50,064 nucleotides of DNA, from the NCBI GenBank assembly GCA_016874755.1, contig VGTH01000039.1, forward strand, positions 1-50,064, given 5' to 3'. The position numbers and the translations under genes were made by a program. The notes under the pieces are model-generated. The model was not told the origin of the DNA and made no database searches. It worked only from the letters and a program-made list of their open reading frames with translations. This DNA is from Deltaproteobacteria bacterium. GTDB lineage: Bacteria > Desulfobacterota > Binatia > UBA9968. Every line of letters starts with the position of its first letter. Within the stretch, counting starts at the first letter, position 1. Below are positions 16,466 through 24,654 of this stretch, piece by piece.

Positions 16466-17926
16466 ATGGTTTTCAGCTCTCATATTTTTATTTTCTATTT
16501 TTTGCCTCTCACGCTGCTGCTTTACTATACGATGACGCAGCGTTATCGGAACCTGCTCCTGACTCTGCTCAGTTACGTCTTCTACGGTTGGACTAATCCG
16601 CTATTTGGTCTGTTGATGTTGGGCTCTACGGCCATCGACTACGTCTGCGGCCTAATCATCTCGAACCAGCTAGGGTTCCGCACCTCAAAAGGACCGCCGC
16701 CGCTGTTGCCCCGAGGCGAGGCCCGCACGCGGACACAGCGAATCGCACTGATCGTCAGCATCGCCTCAAATCTGAGCCTGCTAGGCTTTTTCAAATATTT
16801 CAATTTTGCCGTTGAGAGCTGGACGGCGCTTGCGGCGGCGCTCGGACTGTCTCACTTGGGACTCGATCTTGCCTTCCAAATCGCGTTGCCGCTGGGTATT
16901 AGCTTCTACACGTTTCAATCCATGAGCTATGCCATCGACGTCTACCGCGGCGATGCCCGCGCCATTCGCAACGTCATCGATTTTGCCTGTTTCGTGGCAA
17001 TGTTTCCGCAACTTGTCGCCGGCCCGATCATTCGCTTCGCCGATATTGCCGAACAACTGCAACAGCGTTCACACACGTTGACCAAGTTTGCCCGCGGCGT
17101 GGCCTTTTTCAGCGTTGGTCTGGCCAAAAAGGTGCTGTTCGCCAATCCCTGCGGCAAAGTCGCCGACACGGTTTTCGACGCGGCATCGGTCACGTTTCTC
17201 GATGCGTGGTATGGTGCCATCGCCTACGCGTTTCAGATTTACTTCGATTTTAGCGCCTATTCCGATATGGCGATTGGCCTCGGCTTGATGCTCGGATTTG
17301 TTTTCGCCAAGAATTTCGATTCGCCCTACGAGGCCCAGTCGATCACCGACTTCTGGCGCCGTTGGCACATTTCGCTGTCGACCTGGCTGCGCGATTACCT
17401 CTACATTCCCCTCGGGGGAAATCGCCTGGGGGCGCGGCGCACATACCTGAACCTGAGTATCGTTATGGTGCTCGGCGGACTCTGGCACGGCGCGTCATGG
17501 AACTTTGTCATCTGGGGCGCGCTCCACGGCGGGCTGCTCGCCTGTGAGCGCGCCTGCGGCAAACGGCCGATCTACTACGCGCTGCCCAAACCGCTCCGCG
17601 TTGGATGCACTTTCGTGATCGTCTTGTTCACCTGGGTTTTCTTTCGCGCCAAGGACTTGCCAACGGCGCTCAACTATTGCGCCACGATGCTCGGCTTGGG
17701 CTCGCCCGAGGCCTCAGCCTTACTGCTGTCCGGCATCATCGCCAAGCCGTACTATCTAGCCACCGTGGCCTTGTGCGCTTTGATTGTTTGGACATGCCCC
17801 CAGACCTGGGACTGGTCAAAGCAACTGAACACCGGCAAGGCCGCCACCGCTTTGATGCTGTTTGTCATCGCGGTGGCTGTGCTCTCCGCCCAAGCGTACA
17901 ACCCATTTATCTATTTTATCTTCTGA
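16466..17926 (+). CDS. MBOAT O-acyltransferase, AlgI-like
   Basis: The product is 486 residues with about ten membrane segments. MBOAT hallmarks are present: SFYTFQSMSYAIDVYRG, FPQLVAGPIIR, FWRRWHISLSTWLRDYLYIP and the second catalytic-region His in GGLWHGASWNF. It is nearest to AlgI/PatA-type enzymes that pass an acetyl group across the inner membrane for O-acetylation of a polysaccharide. The next gene (17 bp on) encodes an AlgX/AlgJ-like SGNH protein, the usual periplasmic partner, so the pair probably acetylates an exopolysaccharide or cell-wall glycan. No alginate polymerase genes are in the window, so alginate itself is not supported. Confidence 0.93.
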   Translation: MVFSSHIFIFYFLPLTLLLYYTMTQRYRNLLLTLLSYVFYGWTNPLFGLLMLGSTAIDYVCGLIISNQLGFRTSKGPPPLLPRGEARTRTQRIALIVSIASNLSLLGFFKYFNFAVESWTALAAALGLSHLGLDLAFQIALPLGISFYTFQSMSYAIDVYRGDARAIRNVIDFACFVAMFPQLVAGPIIRFADIAEQLQQRSHTLTKFARGVAFFSVGLAKKVLFANPCGKVADTVFDAASVTFLDAWYGAIAYAFQIYFDFSAYSDMAIGLGLMLGFVFAKNFDSPYEAQSITDFWRRWHISLSTWLRDYLYIPLGGNRLGARRTYLNLSIVMVLGGLWHGASWNFVIWGALHGGLLACERACGKRPIYYALPKPLRVGCTFVIVLFTWVFFRAKDLPTALNYCATMLGLGSPEASALLLSGIIAKPYYLATVALCALIVWTCPQTWDWSKQLNTGKAATALMLFVIAVAVLSAQAYNPFIYFIF

Positions 17927-17942
17927 TCGTTTGAGCGCCGCC

Positions 17943-20638
17943 ATGGGCACAGATAACTTGCCACCGAAAATGCTTGAACCGCACCGGCGCTCGCGCGAAG
18001 AAGCCGCCAAGGCCGAAATCGGCCACACCGATACTCGCCCTGGCGTTGCCCTGGTCTTAACTGTCTGCTTCCTCGTAATGATTTTCGCTCTGCCGGTCGG
18101 CCAACAGCTAGTCGAATTTTTCCACGGTCAGCTGGGAAATCGTCCCTCCAGCATGCCGCAAGCGTGGCATGTCGCTACGATCGTGGGCGATGCCGTCAGC
18201 GAACTCCGAAAAAACCGGCAAGCCCTGCGTCAAGTCCTCGCAGTCAATCGCGATGTGATGCGCAAGATTAAGCTCTATACCGACCGACTGGAGGAGGAAT
18301 CTTGGTTCAACCAAAGGGCGTTGCCGCTAACCCAGGCCATGTTGTCCAACGTCTTGGGCGTAGGCAACGAGAAAGTCTATCTCGGGCGCGGCGACTGGTT
18401 ATTTTATCGTCCGACCATCGACTATCTCATCGGCGATGGCTTCCTCGAACCGACCCAATATACCCGGCAGGCAAACTCGCAAGATGCCGATAAGCGTTCA
18501 CGCCAGTCCGATCCAGTGAAAGCGATTGTCCAGTTCAAAAACCAGCTTGCAGCCCACGGGGTAGAGTTGGTGGTCATGCCGGTGCCGGTTAAGGCATCGT
18601 TGCATGGCGACAGGTTTGTCAAGGCACTGGCGCAGGACCGGCAGGTGCTCCACAACGCTTCCTACGAAGAGTTGCTGCAGGCGCTAAGCGCCACGGCGTT
18701 CGCTATTTCGATCCCACTGAGAATTTGGCGGCGTTCACGCGGCAGCACGCGGCGTCGGCGTACCTTGCTACCGACACCCATTGGGTGCCTGCAGCAATGG
18801 AGAGCGTCGCCCGCGCTCTGGCCACCGAACTGCAACCATTCTTGCCGCCTCCTCCGAACACCCCAGCGTTTCGCGGCGAAGCCGCGACGGTGCAAAACCG
18901 CGGCGATCTCGCCAGAATGCTCAAGCTGCCTGATGGCGCCCGCTGGCCCGCGCCGGAGAGTGTGGAGATTCATCCGGTTCGGTCCACGGCCAGCGGCGCG
19001 GCGGCAGTCATCGATCCGCGTGGCGAGGTGCTATTGCTCGGTGACAGCTTCGCAAACATCTACTCACTGGCATCCATGGGTTGGGGCACGTCAGCGGGTC
19101 TGGGCGAGCATTTGGCGCTGGCACTTAATCGGCCGGTGGATGCGTTGCGCCGCAATGACGCTGGGGCCTATGCCACGCGGGAGATGCTGGCGCACGAAGT
19201 GGCGCGCGGCTGCGGCCGACTGGCGGGCAAGAAGGTGGTCGTCTGGCAGTTTGCCGCGCGTGAGCTGGCTTACGGCGACTGGAAGATGCTCAACCTCAAC
19301 CCAGGTGCGTTGATCGGCTCTCCGCTCTGCGGCGCAGACGGGCTGCGCACGCTCGTCGGTGCGCGCGCTCGCATGGTCTGGGTACGCGCGGTCGATCCGG
19401 CTTCCAAAGACGCTGGAGCTCGCCATGCCGGGTTCCATCTGATGGGCATCGATACGGAGGACGGCCGCGGCGTGCGCGAGATCCTGCGCGGCCCGATCTC
19501 GAGCCGCAAGCCACTGCTGACCCCCGACGGGCGCCGTGTTGTGTTCACCGACGTGCCCCTCGGTCGCATCGGCGTGGTCGATTGGGACGGAACCAATCTG
19601 CGTTATTTAGCCCACGGATTTGCCGCGAACGTATGGGCCGATCCTGAAACCGGACGCACCTGGGTCTACGCGGTCGAAGGGCCGATCAATCCGATACCCT
19701 TTAGCGGCAAGCCCCTGATCCGTTTTGACCTCGATCGCCCTAAGGTGCGCGAGGTGTTGTGGGATCGCACCGAGATCAGCCTTGACAACTTGCACATCTC
19801 TGCTGATAGCAGGCATATTTTTGGGCAATTTCCCTGGCCAAACGTTGGCATCGCCGACTTAACCAATGGCACATTGGAAGCGACGGGCGGCGGTTGCTGG
19901 ACTTCCTGGTCCCCCGACAAAAGCAACGTTACCTGGATTTTTGACGGCCTGCATCGCAACCTGATCTTCGAGGACCCCGCCACCCGCCTCGCTTGGACTG
20001 TGCCGATTAATCAAGCCCCAGGAGTTGACGGCTTCGAAGTGTATCATCCGCGCTGGGCCAATCACCGCCAATTTTTTACCATGACCGGTCCATACAAAGA
20101 GGGCAAAGGAACCAACCGCATCGGCCAAGCGGGGCGAGAGGTAGAAATCTACGCGGGCCGGTTTAGCAAGGACCTGCGGCGAGTGGAGCGCTGGGTAAAA
20201 ATAACCACCGATGCGGGACCGGATTTTTTCCCCGACCTCTGGATCGATCCCGCACAGCCGCCAGCGTTCGATCCCAACGATGTCGAGGCGCCGAGCGCCG
20301 CCACAGTGCGGGCGACTGGACCCGTTGTCGTCGATGCGCGGCTTTCTGCAGTCACATTGCCGCCGACTCTAGAATCCATCGCTCCCTACCGGCAGGCGCT
20401 CGTCGTCTACGCCTACGACGTCATGAAAGTCCACACCGGAGGCGATCCGGGCAAGCGTATCTTGGTGCAGCACTGGGCGCTCCGCAACGGCCGCACGGTG
20501 GCGCCGCTTACCCGCGTGGGCGATACGGTTCGTCTCACTCTGAATCCGTCGGATTCCCATCCCGAATTACAAGGGGAACGAGTCATCAAAGATATGACCG
20601 ATACCGGGCGGCCGATGTACTACGCGCCGCCTGGCTAA
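17943..20638 (+). CDS. AlgX/AlgJ-like acetyltransferase fused to a beta-propeller (frameshifted)
   Basis: Two frames together encode about 898 residues. Frame one (from 17943) gives a membrane segment (near 37-57), then the AlgX/AlgJ N-terminal part up to ELLQALSA. Near 18690-18695 one base seems missing; the second frame continues with GVRYFDPTENLAAFTRQHAA, then the SGNH-hydrolase motifs TDTHW (Asp-x-His) and LLLGDSFANIY (nucleophile Ser). From about residue 460 on, the protein changes to TolB/PD40-like blades (LTPDGRRVVFTDVPLGRIGV, LHISADSRHIFGQFPWPN, WTSWSPDKSNVTWIFDGLH). The first part should be the periplasmic O-acetyl transferase partner of the MBOAT protein. No slippery heptamer is seen at the shift, so it is a mutation or a sequence error. 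Confidence 0.75.
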
Positions 20639-20800
20639 CCCACACAGTTCGACACCCTTGGCTGAAATAGTCAGCGTCTTTCGCAATTTTCACGCGCGCG
20701 GTGGATAGGATTGGCACAGACGACGGATTTTAAGAACCCCCGCGTATTGATCTCGCCCACCGAAACGGCTAACTCTTGCGAGATTCCTTGGAGACTCGTT

Positions 20801-21670
20801 ATGCGTAAACTATTTTATTTCTTGGTTTTTCTTTGCGCCCTTTCCAGCACCGGCAGCGCCGGAGCCCAGGAACGTTTTTCGTTCTTCCAGGCGAGCACCC
20901 CGGAGGCGGTCGAGCGCTTGCTCAAGCTGGCCAATTTGCGCGACGACGACGTGGTCGTCGACCTGGGTTCGGGGAACGGGCTGATCGTGTTGATGGCGGC
21001 AAAACTGAATTCTAAGCTGCGTGGCTGGGGCGTCGACATCGATGCCAAGTTGGTCGCCGAATCGAACGGCGTCGCTGCGGCGCAAAAGGTTGACCAGCGC
21101 GTCAAGTTCTTTCACAAAAACGCCTTCGATGCCGACTTGCAGGACGCCACAGTAATCACCATGTGGCTGTTTCCCGAGCTAATGCGGCTGCTGCGGCCGA
21201 TCATTCTCGAGCGCGCCCGCCCAGGAACGCGTGTGCTCACCAGCACCTGGGACCTTGGCAGTTGGCAGCCCGATGCAAAGGAAAGCGGCAATCCCGACGT
21301 CTTTCTCTGGGTTGTGCCGGCGCGCGTCGGCGGTTACTGGAATTGGGATCTCACGGTAGCCGGCCAGAAAGTCTCCTACGCCGCGGTGCTCGAGCAGCAG
21401 TTTCAGAACGCCGAAGGCGTCGTGCGCGCGGGCAGCAATCGCGAAGTGTTGAACGACGTCAAGCTCAACGGCGAGAACCTTTCGTTCAGCGTGGCTATAA
21501 CGATCGAAGGCATCGGCCTGACGCGCCACGAGTTCACCGGCAAAGTGCGCGGTGAGCGCATCGAAGGCACGGTGCGCGTCGACTCGCCGGCCGGCACCCC
21601 GGTCACACTCCCCTGGCACGCGACGCGCACGACCAGGTCGGCGTACTTCGCGCCGACAGGAATGCCTTAA
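20801..21670 (+). CDS. Exported class I methyltransferase-fold protein
   Basis: The product is 289 residues from the ATG at 20801. It opens with a clear Sec signal (MRKLFYFLVFLCALSSTGSA, cleavage near GAQ). Residues about 35-165 follow the Rossmann methyltransferase order: motif I VVDLGSGNGLIVLMAAK, the acidic end of strand 2 (GWGVDIDAKLV), motif IV-like DATVITMWLFPELM. The last ~120 residues form a beta-rich domain of unknown function. An S-adenosylmethionine-binding fold outside the cytosol is unusual, since the cofactor is not known to be supplied there. It may bind another ligand or be retained inside. It stands alone after the acetylation genes. Confidence 0.7.
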   Translation: MRKLFYFLVFLCALSSTGSAGAQERFSFFQASTPEAVERLLKLANLRDDDVVVDLGSGNGLIVLMAAKLNSKLRGWGVDIDAKLVAESNGVAAAQKVDQRVKFFHKNAFDADLQDATVITMWLFPELMRLLRPIILERARPGTRVLTSTWDLGSWQPDAKESGNPDVFLWVVPARVGGYWNWDLTVAGQKVSYAAVLEQQFQNAEGVVRAGSNREVLNDVKLNGENLSFSVAITIEGIGLTRHEFTGKVRGERIEGTVRVDSPAGTPVTLPWHATRTTRSAYFAPTGMP

Positions 21671-21690
21671 GCGACTCTCGCGTAACCCGA

Positions 21691-22089
21691 TTAGCCCATG
21701 GTCGAAATCCTGTCGGGGCGGATTTTGTAGATCACCCGCACTTCGCCTGGTCCGCGAAACGGGTATTTGTCCTTGCCGAGATACTTTTTTGCCAACGCAT
21801 CGATGTGCGCGTCGGCGCCATCTTCGGTGATCTCGACGATCTCCCCCTGCACCGCCAAATAGCGATAAGCATTGTCGGGATCTTGGATCGATAGCGCAAC
21901 CTCTTTGTTGCGCCGCATGTTCTTGTCTTTGACTCGGCCCTTGGCTGAATTCACCCGAAAATACTCGCCGGCGAGGTCAAACCACACTGGCGTCACCTGC
22001 GGCCGGCCGTCGGCCATCAGCGTCGCCAGATGCGCATAGGATACTTTGTTGGTGATGTCTTTGAACTGATCCGGAATTTTTGCCGCCAT
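21691..22089 (-). CDS. PPOX-class flavin/F420-dependent enzyme
   Basis: The product is 132 residues of the pyridoxamine 5'-phosphate oxidase-like split-barrel. The start IPDQFKDITNKVSYAHLATL followed by DGRPQVTPVWFDL is typical of the PPOX class F420-dependent proteins (TIGR03618 type). It would bind FMN or F420 as a dimer in the cytosol and reduce or oxidise an unknown substrate. It lies 30 bp before a HAD phosphatase gene on the same strand, which is transcribed first. Confidence 0.8.
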   Translation of the reverse strand: MAAKIPDQFKDITNKVSYAHLATLMADGRPQVTPVWFDLAGEYFRVNSAKGRVKDKNMRRNKEVALSIQDPDNAYRYLAVQGEIVEITEDGADAHIDALAKKYLGKDKYPFRGPGEVRVIYKIRPDRISTMG

Positions 22090-22119
22090 AGAACCCTCCT
22101 CTCAGCTCTTACTATGAGG

Positions 22120-22767
22120 CTAGCAGAAATATTCGTAGAGTGTAGACAAATCATCAATCAAGAAATCCGGCTGGGCCGCGGCGACCGCTTCTCTTGCGCA
22201 TAAGCCGTAGGTGACGCCGCAAGTAATGACGCCGGCGCGCCGGCCGGCCTCGACGTCGATCTCACCATCGCCGATCATGACGGCCCTTTGCGGCGCAATA
22301 TGAAATCGCTCGACGGCGTGATTGATTAGCGCCGGATGGGGTTTCTTTTCGGCAACGCTGTCGCCGCCGAGAATCAAGTCGAATTCCTCGGCAATGCCCA
22401 AGCCGCGCACCACTTCGATGGTCAGGCGGTACATTTTGTTGCTCACCACGGCGCGTTTTTTATCGCGAAAATAATCGAGCACTTCGCGGGCATGCGGATA
22501 CAGCGCCGTCGCGTCGAGCAGGTGATTCTGGTAGCGCTCGAGAAAAACGTCCATCACCTCCTTGAAATGCAGCGAGCGCTCCTCGGGCACCGCTTGCTGG
22601 AGCAGATGCTCGACGCCGCGGCCGACGTGGGAAATAACAACGGCATCCGGCAGCGCCGGCAGCTGAAAATGCGCGCGCGTGAAATTGACCGCGTCGGCCA
22701 GATCGCGCCCGGTGTTCGCCAGTGTGCCGTCGAGATCGAACATGACCAGATCCACCGAAGTTTTCAT
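22120..22767 (-). CDS. gph: HAD-family phosphatase, phosphoglycolate phosphatase-like
   Basis: The product is 215 residues. HAD motif I FDLDGTLANT (nucleophile and acid Asp), motif II Ser/Thr in VVSNKMYRLT, motif III Lys in AEKKPHP and motif IV MIGDGEIDVEAGRRAG are all present, with an inserted helical cap after motif I as in Gph. The likely reaction is dephosphorylation of 2-phosphoglycolate or a similar small phosphate ester. The exact substrate is uncertain because this subfamily is broad. It is divergent from the NMT1 binding protein. Confidence 0.85.
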   Translation of the reverse strand: MKTSVDLVMFDLDGTLANTGRDLADAVNFTRAHFQLPALPDAVVISHVGRGVEHLLQQAVPEERSLHFKEVMDVFLERYQNHLLDATALYPHAREVLDYFRDKKRAVVSNKMYRLTIEVVRGLGIAEEFDLILGGDSVAEKKPHPALINHAVERFHIAPQRAVMIGDGEIDVEAGRRAGVITCGVTYGLCAREAVAAAQPDFLIDDLSTLYEYFC

Positions 22768-22842
22768 CGCTGTTAGACTTAAACTTGAAGTCCGGCGGTG
22801 TCAATGCGACAACGTAAACAGCCCGTCTATTGGAGGTGAATC

Positions 22843-23841
22843 ATGAGTCGTCTGATCGCCGTAGGCCTGAGCGCCGTGATCAACTTTGCGCTCACTCTGG
22901 CCACGCTGTCCGCCAACGCTGCCGACAGAATCAACACAGCCTACATCTCCACCACGCCCGGCACCTCGACGGTCATTCAAGTCGCCAAAGACACCAAGAT
23001 CTTCGACAAGCACGGCATCGACGCCACCGTGATTTTCATCTCAGGCAGCGTGCGCGGCATCCAAGCCATTCTCGCCGGCGAGATCCCCATCGGCGAAGGC
23101 GGTGGTCCAGGGTTAGCCAGCGCCAGGTTAGCGGGCGGCGACGTGGTCGCCATCGCCGGCAACGTCAATGTCCTGCCCTACTATCTAGTCTCCCATCCGA
23201 GCATCAAGCGCCACGAAGATTTGCGCGGCAAAATCGGCGGCAATCACATCGCCGGCACCACCGCCGAGTTCGCCATGAAAGTCGGCCTGAAAAGAATTGG
23301 CATCGATCCGGTGAAGGACGTCAGCATGCGCGTCATCGGCGGCGCCATCGAGCGCATGATCGCGCTGCAGAAGGGCATCGTGCAATTCACGGTCGTCACC
23401 GAAGCCGGCAAGGTGCAGGCGGAACAGCTTGGCTATCCGACCGTGCTCGACATGGTGGCACTGCAGATCCCGTTTCCGCAAAACGGCATCTACACGTCGA
23501 CCAAGCTAATCCGCGAGAATCCCGACCTGGTGCGCCGTTACATGCGCGCCTACACGGAAGCGATCTGGTTCTACAAGCGCAACAAAGAGGAAACCCAGCG
23601 AATTATGCGCAAGTACTCGCGGGTCGAAGACCGCAGAATCTTGGACGAAGCATGGGAATGGCACGCCAAGTTCATGCCCGACCATCCCTACCCGCCGACC
23701 GAAGGTTATCAGTTAGTCCTGCAAGACATGGCGGAGAAAAATCCCAAAGCGGCGCAAGCCAACGTGCGGGACTATATCGATGTGCGGTTTGTCAAGGAAC
23801 TCGAGGATGCTGGTTTTGTGAGAGGACTCCAACGACGATAA
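22843..23841 (+). CDS. NMT1/THI5-type ABC solute-binding protein
   Basis: The product is 332 residues, with GGAGGTGAATC before the ATG. A signal peptide (about 1-26, ending NAADR) precedes an NMT1/SsuA-like two-lobed domain (AYISTTPGTSTVIQVAKDTK, then GEIPIGEGGGPGLASARL). Such proteins feed a nitrate/sulfonate/thiamine-precursor type importer. No permease or ATPase gene accompanies it. It is convergent with grdA. Ligand unknown. Confidence 0.88.
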   Translation: MSRLIAVGLSAVINFALTLATLSANAADRINTAYISTTPGTSTVIQVAKDTKIFDKHGIDATVIFISGSVRGIQAILAGEIPIGEGGGPGLASARLAGGDVVAIAGNVNVLPYYLVSHPSIKRHEDLRGKIGGNHIAGTTAEFAMKVGLKRIGIDPVKDVSMRVIGGAIERMIALQKGIVQFTVVTEAGKVQAEQLGYPTVLDMVALQIPFPQNGIYTSTKLIRENPDLVRRYMRAYTEAIWFYKRNKEETQRIMRKYSRVEDRRILDEAWEWHAKFMPDHPYPPTEGYQLVLQDMAEKNPKAAQANVRDYIDVRFVKELEDAGFVRGLQRR

Positions 23842-23945
23842 ACCGGAGTCCCCTCGATACGGCCCTACGGGCTTACTCGGGGAGTCGGACATCAAAAAAC
23901 CCGGTTATCCTGAGTCGCGCGCAGCGCGTATCGAAGGGGGGTTAA
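23836..23945. repeat. Degenerate dispersed repeat (GGAGTC / TATCGAAGGGG type)
   Basis: The stretch after the binding-protein gene contains CGGAGTCCCCTCGATAC, TCCTGAGT and GTATCGAAGGGGG, the same word set as the repeats at 26180-26247 and 45447-45606. Confidence 0.45.
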
Positions 23946-23949
23946 ACCA

Positions 23950-23977
23950 CGCGAAAAACTCTTCAGAGTTTTTCGCG
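23950..23977 (-). terminator. Palindrome over the grdA stop codon
   Basis: CGCGAAAAACTC and GAGTTTTTCGCG form a perfect 12-bp stem around a 4-base loop; the grdA stop codon (23963-23965) is in the loop. It could end or protect transcripts from either side of this convergent junction. Confidence 0.45.
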
Positions 23978-24418
23978 CGCCACCTGCAGTACTTGCTTCA
24001 TCGGCTCGACGTCGATGACCATCGACGACAGTTCCAACTTTTCCTGGCGCAAATTTTCCGGCACCACGTCGACCACTTCCGGTTCGAGCACGTGATAGAC
24101 GGGAATCTTGAGCGCCACACCGGCCAACGGACCAGCGAAACTCGGATCGCCCTGGGTTACCGTCTCAGCGAACACTTCGACACCGTTGGCTTCGCCGTTG
24201 CCCAACACCACCGCTAAATTTTCCGGACCATACTGGTCCGCCAGGCGCTTGATGACTCCTTGGTTCTCGAAGTTCATCGCGCCTGCGGCGGTTCAAACAA
24301 AGCACTCGGTGGCCTGAAAGACGACTTCCATGCCGGCGCCTTCGAGGCACTCGGCGATCACCGGGCCCGGGACGCCGTCGCGCTCGCCTATTGCTATGAC
24401 TTTTTTGCCTTTGATCAT
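23963..24418 (-). CDS. grdA: Glycine/sarcosine/betaine reductase selenoprotein A (UGA-encoded Sec42)
   Basis: Reading from the ATG at 24418 through an in-frame TGA at 24295-24293 gives 151 residues that match GrdA along its whole length: [19 protein letters not shown] at the start, then [15 protein letters not shown] and [20 protein letters not shown]. The TGA sits exactly at the selenocysteine of the family CxxU motif (Cys39, Sec42). GrdA carries the carboxymethyl-selenoether from a GrdB protein to protein C, which releases acetyl phosphate, in the cytosol. GGAGGAAAG lies just before the start. grdC is upstream on the same strand, but grdB, grdE, grdD and thioredoxin genes are absent. A plain nonsense mutation is unlikely because both sides of the TGA are well conserved. 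Confidence 0.93.
24251..24278 (-). promoter_or_regulatory. Candidate SECIS hairpin in grdA
   Basis: Starting 15 nt after the UGA, GATGA and CTTC pair with GGAG and TCATC (one bulged A, one G-U) around the nine-base loop GAGAACCAA. The loop opens with G about 25 nt from the UGA, within the range reported for bacterial SECIS elements recognised by SelB. Confidence 0.55.
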
Positions 24419-24448
24419 TCTTTCCTCCGTTAACGTTTAGCGAAAGCC

Positions 24449-24638
24449 TCGATCGAGGTGGAACCCTGTAGGAGCGAAGGCATCAGCGCAAATCTTTTGG
24501 TTTGTTGGTCGATGCTAGCATGAGGTTCGCTACCCTACCGCCCGTCGCATGGCAGGGCGACCGGCCGGTCGCCCCTACACGCCGGCTTTGACACCGTGCC
24601 CTGTTGCCTTCGCTCCAGAAGGGTTTCACCTCGATCGA
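24449..24638. mobile_element. MITE-like element with 33-bp inverted ends, copy B
   Basis: Arms 24449-24481 and 24606-24638 are inverted copies at 29 of 33 positions (outer end TCGATCGAGGTG, inner end GGAGCGAAGGC). The ~190-bp element has an inner palindrome GGGCGACCGGCCGGTCGCCC and no coding capacity. It fills nearly all of the gap between grdC and grdA. A shorter copy is at 13808-13895. No target duplication is obvious. Confidence 0.65.
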
Positions 24639-24654
24639 CCACCCCGACCGGACA

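Noticed and set aside
18680-18700. Programmed frameshift in the AlgX-like gene
   Set aside because: No X-XXY-YYZ slippery heptamer or run of identical bases at the joint; a deletion or read error is simpler.
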